DNA from: Butyrivibrio sp. LB2008
Lineage (GTDB): Bacteria > Bacillota > Clostridia > Lachnospirales > Lachnospiraceae
Direction: 5' to 3'
Assembly (NCBI RefSeq): GCF_000621565.1
Contig: NZ_JHXZ01000014.1
Span: 62,001 to 126,000, forward strand
Length of the DNA stretch: 64,000 bases
Every line of letters starts with the position of its first letter. Positions within the stretch are counted from its first letter, which is position 1. Under the pieces are notes generated by a model, which was not told the origin of the DNA, searched no databases, and worked only from the letters and a program-made list of their open reading frames with translations. Position numbers and translations under genes: made by a program. Positions 46,361-55,908 of this stretch are shown one piece after another.

Positions 46361-47320
46361 ATGAATAATTTGATCTTTAGTTTAAATGCAACATTTCCTG
46401 TTTTTCTTTTGATGATCTTTGGGTATTTCCTGAATAAAATAGGATTTATAGATGATAAAGCAGCTTCGTGGATGAACAAATTTGTTTTTAAGATTGCGCT
46501 CCCCGTGCTGGTTTTTGTAGACCTTGCAGATCAGGATTTTAAGGGAACATGGAATGGAAAATTCGTACTATTCTGCTTTCTTGTGACAATAACAAGTATA
46601 GGAGTTATATCTGTTTTTTCTCGTGCTTTGATAAAAGAGAAGGGAAAAAGAGGAGAATTCATCCAAGGCGCATACAGAAGCAGTGCTGCACTACTTGGAC
46701 TTGCATTTATCCACAATATCTACGGCGATGCAAGTACAGGAATGGGACCGCTTATGATACTTGGAAGTGTCCCTCTTTACAATATCTTCGCAGTTATAAT
46801 ACTGATGTTCACTGCAGAAACTGAAAGTGAAACAGATGATAAGAACGAGCTTATAAAAAAGACTGCAGTCGGAATAGCCAAGAATCCAATAATCATTGGA
46901 ATAGCAATTGGACTTATATGGTCATTGTTCAGAATACCAAGACCTGTAATATTTGAGAACTTTACTGAGAATATTGCCAGACTTGCAACTCCCATGGGGC
47001 TTATGTCTATGGGAGCATCTTTTGACATAAAAAAAGCGCTTAAGGAAATAAAACCTGCGCTCATTGCTTCGTTTATAAAATTATTTGTTCTTGCAGGAGT
47101 GTTCCTGCCCATAGCGGTAAGTCTTGGATTTGCCGGAGAACAGATCGTTGCGATACTTATAATGCTTGGCTCTTCAACTACCGTAAGTTGTTATATTATG
47201 GCTAAAAATATGGGCCACGAGGGAGTTCTGAGCAGCAGTATAATCATGATGACTACCTTTGGATGCTCATTTTCCCTCACGTTTTGGCTCTATATTCTTC
47301 GTTCCTTAGGAATAATCTAA
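46361..47320 (+). CDS. AEC-family transporter
   Basis: A 319-aa membrane protein with about 10 hydrophobic helices in two related halves (auxin efflux carrier/malate permease family), including SMGASFDIKKALKE and the C-terminal GSSTTVSCYIMAKNMGHEG. Family members carry organic acids or amino acids, and the substrate here is unknown. The ribosome site is weak. Its stop is part of a strong palindrome shared with the convergent hydrolase gene. Confidence 0.85.
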   Translation: MNNLIFSLNATFPVFLLMIFGYFLNKIGFIDDKAASWMNKFVFKIALPVLVFVDLADQDFKGTWNGKFVLFCFLVTITSIGVISVFSRALIKEKGKRGEFIQGAYRSSAALLGLAFIHNIYGDASTGMGPLMILGSVPLYNIFAVIILMFTAETESETDDKNELIKKTAVGIAKNPIIIGIAIGLIWSLFRIPRPVIFENFTENIARLATPMGLMSMGASFDIKKALKEIKPALIASFIKLFVLAGVFLPIAVSLGFAGEQIVAILIMLGSSTTVSCYIMAKNMGHEGVLSSSIIMMTTFGCSFSLTFWLYILRSLGII

Positions 47321-47332
47321 AGGAACGAAGAA
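47295..47332. terminator. Convergent-gene hairpin
   Basis: A 13-bp perfect stem (TTCTTCGTTCCTT / AAGGAACGAAGAA) spans the end of the AEC gene and lies 9 bases from the end of the opposing hydrolase gene. T runs are short on both strands, so it is a likely but imperfect bidirectional terminator. Confidence 0.65.
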
Positions 47333-47341
47333 TTAAATCAA

Positions 47342-48268
47342 TTAAAAATCTGTCTTTGACAGGAAAGATCTGATCTTTCCCCAATAATTTGTTGGATCTG
47401 TAACGACTCCGCGAATGTGCTCCGAACCGAGGATCATGCAATATTGCTTTTCACATTTTGCGGCCTCGTAGAGACGTGAGCACATCAAAGGATCGATCAC
47501 CGAATCTTCATCTCCGTGTATAAATAAAGTGGGTGTCTTTGACTTTGTTACGGCATCCAAAGGACGGACGTCATTAATATCAAATCCTGAACGAATAAAT
47601 ATTATAAATCTTGCTATTGCAACAACCAGAGATGCCGGAAGAATCGCACCTTTCATAGTCTTGTATGTTTTTGCAAACTGCTTCTTCAAAGTTGAGTATG
47701 AACTATCAGAAATAGCTGCTTTTACATTAGCAGGAAGATGTTCACCTGTGGTCATAAGAACCGTTGCAGCACCCATGGACATTCCGTGAAGAAGAATGGA
47801 AGCCTGAGGATCTCTTTTTATGATCCAGTAAATCCACTCCATAATATCAAGCCTGTCATCAAGGCCATATCCGACATATTTGCCTTCGCTCTTACCAAAT
47901 CCGCGAAGATCCGGAAGAAGACAATTTACATCAAGTGAAAGATAATACTGAGCATAAATACCGTTATATTCGTGATTATCTTTGATTCCGTGAACAAGGA
48001 TAACATATCTGTGAGAATTGTTTTCTGTAGGAATATAAGTAGCGTGCAGCTTAAGCTGGTCGATACTGTCTATATACATATCCTGCTTGTTCTTATGATT
48101 TCTGATAAACATTCTTCCCGCTGTAACAGCCTTATCGTAATCGGGACTTTCGTCGGTGTGCTGAACAGGAACAGATGTAAGCTTGTAGATATAATTTGTA
48201 AGAGCATATGCTCCACCTAGAATTGCGGATAAAATGCCGAGTTTTACAACAGAATTCTTTTTGCTCAT
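47342..48268 (-). CDS. Alpha/beta hydrolase, membrane-anchored
   Basis: A 308-aa protein with an N-terminal hydrophobic segment (about 6-25, LGILSAILGGAYAL) and an alpha/beta-hydrolase domain: oxyanion VHGIKDN, nucleophile elbow HGMSMGAA, Asp in HGDEDSVID and His in GSEHIRG. It resembles the BAAT/serine-aminopeptidase-like family common in clostridia. The start is ATG 48268, chosen because AGGTG sits 6 bases upstream. The substrate is unknown. It is the only minus-strand gene in the plus-strand arm. Confidence 0.85.
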   Translation of the reverse strand: MSKKNSVVKLGILSAILGGAYALTNYIYKLTSVPVQHTDESPDYDKAVTAGRMFIRNHKNKQDMYIDSIDQLKLHATYIPTENNSHRYVILVHGIKDNHEYNGIYAQYYLSLDVNCLLPDLRGFGKSEGKYVGYGLDDRLDIMEWIYWIIKRDPQASILLHGMSMGAATVLMTTGEHLPANVKAAISDSSYSTLKKQFAKTYKTMKGAILPASLVVAIARFIIFIRSGFDINDVRPLDAVTKSKTPTLFIHGDEDSVIDPLMCSRLYEAAKCEKQYCMILGSEHIRGVVTDPTNYWGKIRSFLSKTDF

Positions 48269-48367
48269 TAAAAACACCTCGTGTCTATAGTTTTTAAGGC
48301 ATTATTAAGCCTCTCCAATATATATTATCATTTTTTTTACAAATAAACGCATTTTTCGGTTTTCTTT

Positions 48368-48397
48368 TTGCAAAGAATGGAATATTATATTTATATA
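48368..48397 (+). promoter_or_regulatory. Putative abfA promoter
   Basis: TTGCAA (48368-48373) and an AT-rich TATATA (48392-48397) at 18-base spacing, about 30 bases before the gene. The region is so AT-rich that the exact -10 is uncertain. Confidence 0.4.
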
Positions 48398-48425
48398 AAT
48401 ATAAAATATTTTAGGAGAAAGTAAA

Positions 48426-49934
48426 ATGGGAAAAGAAAACAAAGTAACATTGTGCATAGATAAAAGTTTTACCGTAGGAAAGGTTGATAAGAGAATCTAC
48501 GGATCTTTTATAGAGCACCTGGGAAGAGCGGTTTACGAAGGAATATATCAGCCCGGCAATAAATTCGCTGATGAGAACGGCTTTAGAAAAGATGTCATCG
48601 AACTGGTAAAAGAAATTGATGTACCGATTGTCAGATATCCCGGCGGAAATTTTGTCTCTGCGTTTAAGTGGGAAGACAGCGTAGGACCTGTAGATGAGAG
48701 ACCTGCAAGACTTGAGCCCGCATGGGGAGTGATTGAGAGCAACAGATTCGGACTTGATGAATTTATGAATTGGTGTAAAAAAGTCGGATCAGAGCCAATG
48801 TATGCGATCAACCTCGGAACAAGAGGAATCGAAGATGCCAAGAATGTAGTTGAATATTGCAACATTGAGAAAGGCACATATTACAGTGACCTTAGAATCA
48901 AGCATGGAGTAAAAGATCCTTACAAGATAAAACTTTGGTGTCTTGGAAATGAGATGGACGGACCTTGGCAGATAGGACATATGACACCTGAGGAATACGG
49001 ACTTAAGGCAGGACGTGCGGGACACCTTATGAAGATGATCGATCCCGAGATAGAGTGCGTAGTATGCGGATCTTCAGGAATCGGAATGCCTAAATTCGGC
49101 GAGTGGGAGAGAGTCGTACTTGAGAATAGCTATGATAATGTCGATTACATCTCACTTCACACATATTATGACAACGAAGAGGACAACACTCCGAACTTCC
49201 TTGCAAGCAGCGTATCAATGGATAAGTTCATTCAGAGCGTTGTCAGCATTTGTGACTGTGTAAAAGCTACAAAGAGATCCGATAAGACGATCAACCTCTC
49301 TTTTGACGAGTGGAATGTATGGTATCATTCAAAGAAAAAAGATGCTGAGCTTGAGAAATGGACTGAACACCCTCATCAGCTCGAAGAGGACTATAACCTT
49401 GAAGATGCGCTCCTTGTGGGCTCCATGATGATAACACTTTTAAGGCATGCAGACAGAGTAAAGATTGCCTGTCTTGCACAGCTTGTAAACGTATTGAGCC
49501 CCATTACAACAACAGATGACGGAGTATATAAGCATACAATCTTCTATCCGTTCATGCAGTCAAGCAGATACGGAAGAGGCGAGGTTCTCAATACTATCGT
49601 TAAGGTACCCACATATGAGTCAAAGCACGGAGATGCTCCCTATGTTGATTCTGTAGTTGTAAGCGATGAGGAAAACGGAGCACTTACAGTATTTGCAGTA
49701 AATAAAAATCTTGAAGAGGACTTCGAACTTACCTGCGACCTCAGACAGTTCGCAGATTACAAAGTTGTTGAGCACAGCGTACTTACTCATAAGGACGTTA
49801 AGGCAGGAAATACAGCAGAGAATCCTGAAGAAGTAAAGCTCTCAGACAACACAAGTGCTGCATCAACAGAAAGCGGAGTACTTAAGACAACCCTTCCCGC
49901 AAAGAGCTGGAACGTTATAAGACTTAAATTATAA
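48426..49934 (+). CDS. abfA: GH51 alpha-L-arabinofuranosidase
   Basis: A 502-aa cytoplasmic enzyme (no signal peptide) that removes arabinofuranose from arabinoxylan or arabinan oligosaccharides. Acid/base Glu176 is in WCLGNEMDGP and nucleophile Glu295 in LSFDEWNVWY, both in the GH51 positions; a C-terminal beta-sandwich follows. AGGAG lies 7 bases upstream. Acting inside the cell implies an oligosaccharide importer elsewhere, consistent with a plant-fibre-degrading gut or rumen bacterium. Confidence 0.94.
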   Translation: MGKENKVTLCIDKSFTVGKVDKRIYGSFIEHLGRAVYEGIYQPGNKFADENGFRKDVIELVKEIDVPIVRYPGGNFVSAFKWEDSVGPVDERPARLEPAWGVIESNRFGLDEFMNWCKKVGSEPMYAINLGTRGIEDAKNVVEYCNIEKGTYYSDLRIKHGVKDPYKIKLWCLGNEMDGPWQIGHMTPEEYGLKAGRAGHLMKMIDPEIECVVCGSSGIGMPKFGEWERVVLENSYDNVDYISLHTYYDNEEDNTPNFLASSVSMDKFIQSVVSICDCVKATKRSDKTINLSFDEWNVWYHSKKKDAELEKWTEHPHQLEEDYNLEDALLVGSMMITLLRHADRVKIACLAQLVNVLSPITTTDDGVYKHTIFYPFMQSSRYGRGEVLNTIVKVPTYESKHGDAPYVDSVVVSDEENGALTVFAVNKNLEEDFELTCDLRQFADYKVVEHSVLTHKDVKAGNTAENPEEVKLSDNTSAASTESGVLKTTLPAKSWNVIRLKL

Positions 49935-49988
49935 TTTTCTTTCACAATATGTTATACTCTCTATGATGTAAGAAAATGGAGAGTAGTA

Positions 49989-51512
49989 ATGGGTTTTAAT
50001 TCATTTACATTTATATTGGTGTTTCTTCCGATACTGTTGTTTGGCTGGTATTCACTCAACAGATTGCAGAAGTATACATTGGCAGATGCATTACTTGTTA
50101 TTATGTCATTGTATTTCTATTACACTTTTGGCGTAAACTTTTTGATCATTCTTGCAATAAGTATCGGCGTCAACTACGCATTAAGCGTGCTTGTTAACGA
50201 GATAGATTCAAGAGACACCGCTCAGAACAATTTATATAAAAAGCTAATAAAGACAATAGGAGTGCTATTTAATTTAGGACTCCTATTCTACTTTAAATAT
50301 CTTGGCTTTTTCGCCGACAATCTCAATGCTGTTTTCAAAACAGGTATAACGGTCGAACAGATAATAATGCCCATAGGTATAAGTTTTTTTACCTTTGGAC
50401 AGATCTCTTATATCGTCGACAGAACCAATAATGAGGCGCCGCATTACAGCTTCATTGAGTATGCGCTCTATACCGTATATTTTCCCAAACTTATTCAGGG
50501 CCCCATCGCTTTCCACAAAGAGATGATAGAGCAGTTTAGAGATAAGTCCTTAAGAACATACGACTCCGTAAAATTTGCGGGAGGACTTATGTCATTTGTG
50601 ATTGGGCTCTCCAAGAAAGTTCTTCTCGCCGATATCATTTCAAGAGTTGTAAATTACGGCTTTGAGCAGACATATTATCTGGACACACTGACAGTTATCG
50701 CTGTTATGCTTGCTTATACATTTCAGATTTATTTTGACTTTTCCGGATATTGCGACATGGCAAACGGAATAAGTCTCATGCTGGGATACAAGCTTCCGAC
50801 AAACTTTAATTCGCCTTATAAGGCAGCTTCCGCAAAAGAGCTGTGGCAGAGATGGCATATGACTTTGTCTCGCTTTTTTATCAAGTACGTTTATATACCG
50901 CTTGGAGGAAGCAGAAAAGGAAGATACCGCACGATAGCTAATGTACTTATAGTCTTCATACTCAGCGGATTGTGGCACGGTGCGGGCTGGACATATGTAT
51001 GCTGGGGACTTATGCAGGGACTTCTTGTAGTATGGGATGATCTCGGAATTGTGAGTGTGGAAAAAGAAGGCAAATTTCTTTTTAGAAAAGAACCACTCCT
51101 TGTAATCCCAAGAGCTCTTGGAAGAGCACTTACATTTACGGCATTTGTGGTTTCACTTGTGTTCTTCAGATCGGAATCTGTGGAAAAAGCTCTGGCAATG
51201 TTCAGAAGACTATTCTTTTTTACCTATCCCGGATTTCTTACAAGAACAGCCTCGAACCTTGATATAGCTGAGAACTACATTTTCAGACAGTTCCTGTCAC
51301 AGATGGGAGGAATCAATGAAAATGTAGTTTATATGATTACTATGGTGATATATCTTGTGGTAAGCGGATATATCATAACAAGGAAAAATACACAAGAAAT
51401 AATAGAAGCGACGACTTTTGACAAAAAGACACTTATAGGAATCACGGTTCTTTTCCTGTGGTCATTTGTATCTTTGTCAGCAGTAAGTACATTCATATAT
51501 TTTCAGTTTTAA
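49989..51512 (+). CDS. MBOAT-family O-acyltransferase (AlgI/DltB-like)
   Basis: A 507-aa membrane protein with about 11-12 helices. It has the MBOAT core (IYFDFSGYCDMANGISLMLGY), the RWHMTLSRFF segment and the catalytic His330 in SGLWHGAGWTY. Such proteins pass an acyl group across the membrane to a sugar polymer or teichoic acid, usually with an SGNH-type partner, and one follows 21 bases later. GGAG lies 8 bases before the ATG. Confidence 0.9.
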   Translation: MGFNSFTFILVFLPILLFGWYSLNRLQKYTLADALLVIMSLYFYYTFGVNFLIILAISIGVNYALSVLVNEIDSRDTAQNNLYKKLIKTIGVLFNLGLLFYFKYLGFFADNLNAVFKTGITVEQIIMPIGISFFTFGQISYIVDRTNNEAPHYSFIEYALYTVYFPKLIQGPIAFHKEMIEQFRDKSLRTYDSVKFAGGLMSFVIGLSKKVLLADIISRVVNYGFEQTYYLDTLTVIAVMLAYTFQIYFDFSGYCDMANGISLMLGYKLPTNFNSPYKAASAKELWQRWHMTLSRFFIKYVYIPLGGSRKGRYRTIANVLIVFILSGLWHGAGWTYVCWGLMQGLLVVWDDLGIVSVEKEGKFLFRKEPLLVIPRALGRALTFTAFVVSLVFFRSESVEKALAMFRRLFFFTYPGFLTRTASNLDIAENYIFRQFLSQMGGINENVVYMITMVIYLVVSGYIITRKNTQEIIEATTFDKKTLIGITVLFLWSFVSLSAVSTFIYFQF

Positions 51513-51533
51513 TTTTTATCAGATAAAAGAAAT

Positions 51534-52628
51534 ATGGAAAAAGAAAGCATATCAAATAATTTCATAAAAAGATTTATCATAGCAACACTTGCGGTGCTAT
51601 TGGCTATTGCAGGAACAGTCTTCTTTTTTGACCCGTTCTATCACTATCACAAGCCGTGGTGCGGACTTAAGGCAGTATTAAATGACAAGGAATACCAGTG
51701 CGTTGGTACACTGAGAAACTTTGACTATGATGCGCTTATAGTCGGATCTTCAGTCATGGAGAACAATAACAATGCGTGGTATGATGAGGCATACGGGGTA
51801 AAATCCGTAAAAGCTATAAGATCTTACGGTGCAACAGCGGATTTATGCTATCTTATGGATATTGCTTACGAGAAGCATGATCTAAAGTACGTTTTTTACA
51901 ATATAGATCCGTCATCGCTTGTCGCAGATGCGCAGACAACCTATGAGTCAACGGGTTGCCCCATGTATCTTTATGATAAGAATCCTATAAATGACGTGAA
52001 TTATTTGTTTAACAAGGACGTTTTATTTGAAAAGATTCCCTATCAGGTTGCAAACTCATTTAAAGGGGATTACGACGAAGGACTTTCCTATAACTGGGCG
52101 AAATGGAAAGTATTTAGTGCAGAACAGACGCTTTCAATTTATTTCAGACAAAAAAAAGCAGATCCGATGCTTGATAAAAATACGCATGAAGATAAAGTAA
52201 AAGAAAACATCGAGTTACTAACAAAGCAAGTAAAAGAGCATCCCGATACACAGTTCATTTTCTTTTACCCCGCATATTCCATGCTTTGGTGGGACGGAGC
52301 GTACAGGTCGGGAGAACGTGATGCGTTTATCTACAGTGAGATTATGATGACGGAAGAACTGCTTAAGTATGACAACGTGAGAGTTTTCTGTTTCCAGGGT
52401 GAAGAAGATATCGTGACAAACCTTGATCATTACATGGATTCAATACATTTTTCACCTGAAATAAACAAGTACATGCTTGATAAGATGATTGAAGGAAAAA
52501 ACGAACTTACAAAGAGCAATTATGTGGATAAACTCTATGAAGTCAAAGGATTATCTGAAAAGATAGTTAAGACGATAATGCCGACTTATGAAGCAGAGGG
52601 ACGCTTTGTTTACGACGAGACGGAATAA
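51534..52628 (+). CDS. Extracellular SGNH-like partner of the MBOAT acyltransferase
   Basis: A 364-aa protein with an N-terminal signal-anchor (about 12-33, RFIIATLAVLLAIAGTVFFF) and an extracellular domain. VGSSVMEN fits the GDS-like nucleophile block (Ser near 66) and DSIHFSPEI near the C-terminus fits the Asp-x-x-His block of SGNH acyltransferases such as AlgJ/AlgX/DltD-like proteins. With the MBOAT it would complete O-acylation of a surface polysaccharide. No exact family name is claimed. Confidence 0.7.
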   Translation: MEKESISNNFIKRFIIATLAVLLAIAGTVFFFDPFYHYHKPWCGLKAVLNDKEYQCVGTLRNFDYDALIVGSSVMENNNNAWYDEAYGVKSVKAIRSYGATADLCYLMDIAYEKHDLKYVFYNIDPSSLVADAQTTYESTGCPMYLYDKNPINDVNYLFNKDVLFEKIPYQVANSFKGDYDEGLSYNWAKWKVFSAEQTLSIYFRQKKADPMLDKNTHEDKVKENIELLTKQVKEHPDTQFIFFYPAYSMLWWDGAYRSGERDAFIYSEIMMTEELLKYDNVRVFCFQGEEDIVTNLDHYMDSIHFSPEINKYMLDKMIEGKNELTKSNYVDKLYEVKGLSEKIVKTIMPTYEAEGRFVYDETE

Positions 52629-52673
52629 GGAATATAAGTTTTTTATGTTAATGTAGTTTAATTTATAAAAAGA

Positions 52674-52682
52674 TGGTATACT
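52674..52682 (+). promoter_or_regulatory. Extended -10 promoter of murG
   Basis: TGgTATACT is an extended -10 about 45 bases before the murG GTG, with no clear -35. It separates murG from the MBOAT pair. Confidence 0.6.
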
Positions 52683-52726
52683 AACTGCACATAGTTAAGA
52701 ATTTTTTTACGGAAGAAGGAATAATC

Positions 52727-53812
52727 GTGAGTGAGTCTGTTACAAAGAAAATAGTACTTACAGGAGGCGGAAGCGCAGGACATGTAACTCCCAATATTGC
52801 GCTTATACCCGCACTTAGAAAAGCAGGATATGAAATCTACTACATTGGTTCATATAACGGAATAGAAAAGAAGCTTATTGAGGACTATAACGTACCTTAT
52901 TTCGGTATAGCAACAGGAAAGCTCAGAAGATATTTCGATCCGAAAAACTTTACGGATCCTTTTAGAGTATTAAAAGGATTTGCAGAAGCAAAAAAGATTT
53001 TAAAGAAAATTAAGCCTGACATAGTTTTTTCAAAAGGAGGCTTTGTAAGTGTGCCTGTAGTAAGAGCGGCAGGAGCACTTAAGATTCCATATATCGTACA
53101 CGAATCCGATATGACACCGGGACTTGCAAACAAACTCAGCATGGCAGGAGCCAATAAGATATGCTGTAATTTCCCTGAGACAATGAGACTTTTGCCTGCA
53201 GAAAAGGCAGTTCTTACCGGAACACCCATAAGAGATGAGCTTGGAATGGGAGATGCCGCTGAAGGCAAGAAAGTATGCGGATTTGAAGACGACAAGCCGG
53301 TACTTATGGTAATCGGCGGGAGCTTGGGAGCACAGTCTGTAAATGAGACTGTGAGATATGCTCTTCCCAGATTATTGCCCAACTTTAACATTGTTCATAT
53401 CTGCGGAAAAGAGAAGATGGATAACTTAAAGCTCACTCTTCCCGGATACAAGCAGTTTGAATATGTAAAAAATGAACTTAAAGATATTTTTGCAATGGCA
53501 GATATTGTTGTTTCAAGAGCAGGTGCAAACTCAATCTGTGAGCTGCTTGCACTTAAAAAGCCCAATATTCTGATTCCTCTTTCAACAAAATCAAGCAGAG
53601 GAGATCAGATGCTCAATGCAAGATCTTTTGAACAGCAGGGATTCTCACTCGTTATCGACAATGACGATCTTGATGAAGACATTCTTGTTGAAACAATAGA
53701 AGATCTCTATGAGAATCGTGCAAAATTCATAGAGAACATGAGCAACAGTAATCTTCACAGTGCGACAGATACAATAGTCGGACTTATTGATAATGAATTA
53801 AAAATTCAGTGA
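52727..53812 (+). CDS. murG: UDP-GlcNAc:lipid-I N-acetylglucosaminyltransferase MurG
   Basis: A 361-aa GT28 enzyme that converts lipid I to lipid II at the inner face of the membrane. TGGGSAGHVTPNIAL near the N-terminus, VFSKGGFVSVPVV, and GGSLGAQSVNE with SRAGANSICELLAL in the C-terminal half are its signatures. It starts at GTG, with AGAAGGA upstream. It stands alone, away from a division/cell-wall cluster. Confidence 0.95.
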   Translation: MSESVTKKIVLTGGGSAGHVTPNIALIPALRKAGYEIYYIGSYNGIEKKLIEDYNVPYFGIATGKLRRYFDPKNFTDPFRVLKGFAEAKKILKKIKPDIVFSKGGFVSVPVVRAAGALKIPYIVHESDMTPGLANKLSMAGANKICCNFPETMRLLPAEKAVLTGTPIRDELGMGDAAEGKKVCGFEDDKPVLMVIGGSLGAQSVNETVRYALPRLLPNFNIVHICGKEKMDNLKLTLPGYKQFEYVKNELKDIFAMADIVVSRAGANSICELLALKKPNILIPLSTKSSRGDQMLNARSFEQQGFSLVIDNDDLDEDILVETIEDLYENRAKFIENMSNSNLHSATDTIVGLIDNELKIQ

Positions 53813-53911
53813 ATGAAATAATTTATCAAATATTAATACGCTTTTTATATGTATTTTTTCCATAAGGGGTATCATAAGATGGTAAGGATAGTTTTCGGTT
53901 GAGGTACGAAA

Positions 53912-55831
53912 ATGATCGATATAACATCTTATGTTAATGGATATAGCTCTAGCGGAGATATTATTGTCATGGTGATTGTAATTGTCATGGCAATACTTAT
54001 CCGTGTAACATATATAATACAAAGTAAAGAGTTTAAGGTATTTAAAGTGATACTGTTGTGTATATTAATAGCAGCAGTATCAAATATTTTATTTAATCAA
54101 AGCCTCAAAAATATTGATGAACATTCTGAAATAATTGTCTATTTACTTAAATATATAAATCATTTTTCTGTTTCTTTAGTGCTTGCACTATATCTTTTTT
54201 ACATAAAAAGTCAAATGAAGCTCAGTGAGTCTGTTGGGCGGAAAATTGACTATCTTGCTGTTGGTTTTTTTTCCATTTTTGTATGTGTAGATCTGCTTGG
54301 AATGATATTTGGGTTCGGCTTTAATGTTATCAATCATGAGAATATACAGACAGGCCGGCTTATTACGTTAAGCGGGTATTTGTCTTTGGCTTCCATGATA
54401 GTGTATGTCCTTATTCGTTATGGTAAGCACATGTACAGACCTGTAGTGAAAGCTTTTTATGCCATTTTGCTAATATCTTTGGTAGTTACATTTAATCAGG
54501 TCAGATATTTTCAAAGATCGTTTACCATGGCAACACTGATTTTCCCTGCAATAGCGATAATGTATCTGGTACATTCCAACCCGTACGACCTGGAAACAGG
54601 CTCACTTCATGCGGACTCCTTCAATGAAAATATTGAAAGTGCAATAAAGAAAAAAGAAAAGCTCCTTGTCTTTTTCCTTCATCTGATAAATCTGGAAAAT
54701 AAGCAGTATAAATATCCAAAGGAAATCAGGGATAAGATCAGAGAACATTGTACCTATACGTTTAAAGGTGCAAAACTGTTTCTTTTAGGAGAAGGAAAAA
54801 TGGCGCTATCGGTACGTATTGATCTAAATCCCGACTATGAAGCAAAAGCCAACAAGCTTCTTGATGTCTTCCAAAAAGAGTATGAGACATACAGATATGA
54901 TTACAAAATAGTGATATTAAAAGACTTTGAAGGTATCGACAAATACGAGGATTATATAAGACTTACCGAATATGTAGAAAACAGAATGTCCCATAATGAA
55001 ATGCATTACATCAATGCAGATGATATTGAAAAATACAGTAGTCACAGATATATAGTCAAGCAACTTGAGGACATTAACAAAAGAAAAGACCTTCATGATC
55101 CCAGAGTACTGGTATATTGTCAGCCCATACTTAATTTGGAGACGGGGAAATATGATACAGCAGAAGCACTTATGAGATTAAGGCTTGATAAAGTTGGAAT
55201 GGTATTTCCGGACAGATTCATCCCCATTGCTGAAAAACATAATTATATACATATGCTGAGTCTTATTATCTTTTCAAAGACTTGTAATGAGATAAGGAGA
55301 CTTATGGATGACGGATATATATTCAAGCGAATATCAGTCAATTTCTCTATGCTGGACATAAAAGAAGAGAATTTCTGCGAGAGTATAACCAAGATAATAC
55401 GCAATGAGCGGATTCCGTTTGATAAAGTGGCAATAGAGATAACGGAAAGTCAGAATGAAAAAGACTTTATAACTCTTAAAGAGAAATTGTTTGAGCTAAG
55501 GGAAAGCGGAATAACATTCTACCTTGACGATTTTGGAACAGGTTACTCAAATATGGAAAGGATAATGGAGCTTCCGTTTGACATAATCAAATTTGACCGT
55601 TCGCTTGTGATTGCCAGCGGTACAGACGATAAGTCAAAGACGATGGTTACTTACATGGCGCACATGTTTAAAGATATGAATTATGACATTTTGTATGAAG
55701 GCGTAGAAGATGATACGGATCAGATAAGATGCGAAGGCATGTATGCAAAATATCTGCAAGGTTATAAATATTCAAAACCCATTCCGATAGACCAGCTTTC
55801 AGAGTTTCTGGAAAAAGGAAAAAACGATTGA
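53912..55831 (+). CDS. Membrane EAL-domain cyclic di-GMP phosphodiesterase
   Basis: The 639-aa protein begins with about seven helices (15-225) forming a membrane sensor. Residues about 230-390 resemble a degenerate GGDEF domain (DLETGSLHADSF at its start, GEGKMALSV where the active loop should be), so it probably no longer synthesises. The EAL domain (about 400-639) keeps E418-A-L, VNFS, EITES, LDDFGTG, KFDRS, EGVED and QGY, all residues of an active phosphodiesterase. GAGG precedes the ATG. It would counteract the diguanylate cyclase at 44124. Confidence 0.88.
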   Translation: MIDITSYVNGYSSSGDIIVMVIVIVMAILIRVTYIIQSKEFKVFKVILLCILIAAVSNILFNQSLKNIDEHSEIIVYLLKYINHFSVSLVLALYLFYIKSQMKLSESVGRKIDYLAVGFFSIFVCVDLLGMIFGFGFNVINHENIQTGRLITLSGYLSLASMIVYVLIRYGKHMYRPVVKAFYAILLISLVVTFNQVRYFQRSFTMATLIFPAIAIMYLVHSNPYDLETGSLHADSFNENIESAIKKKEKLLVFFLHLINLENKQYKYPKEIRDKIREHCTYTFKGAKLFLLGEGKMALSVRIDLNPDYEAKANKLLDVFQKEYETYRYDYKIVILKDFEGIDKYEDYIRLTEYVENRMSHNEMHYINADDIEKYSSHRYIVKQLEDINKRKDLHDPRVLVYCQPILNLETGKYDTAEALMRLRLDKVGMVFPDRFIPIAEKHNYIHMLSLIIFSKTCNEIRRLMDDGYIFKRISVNFSMLDIKEENFCESITKIIRNERIPFDKVAIEITESQNEKDFITLKEKLFELRESGITFYLDDFGTGYSNMERIMELPFDIIKFDRSLVIASGTDDKSKTMVTYMAHMFKDMNYDILYEGVEDDTDQIRCEGMYAKYLQGYKYSKPIPIDQLSEFLEKGKND

Positions 55832-55908
55832 GTTTGTGAAAAATTATTTCAATATAACCTCAATTACGTTATACTTATAAAGTGCAATTAAAAATGGAGG
55901 CATTCTAT

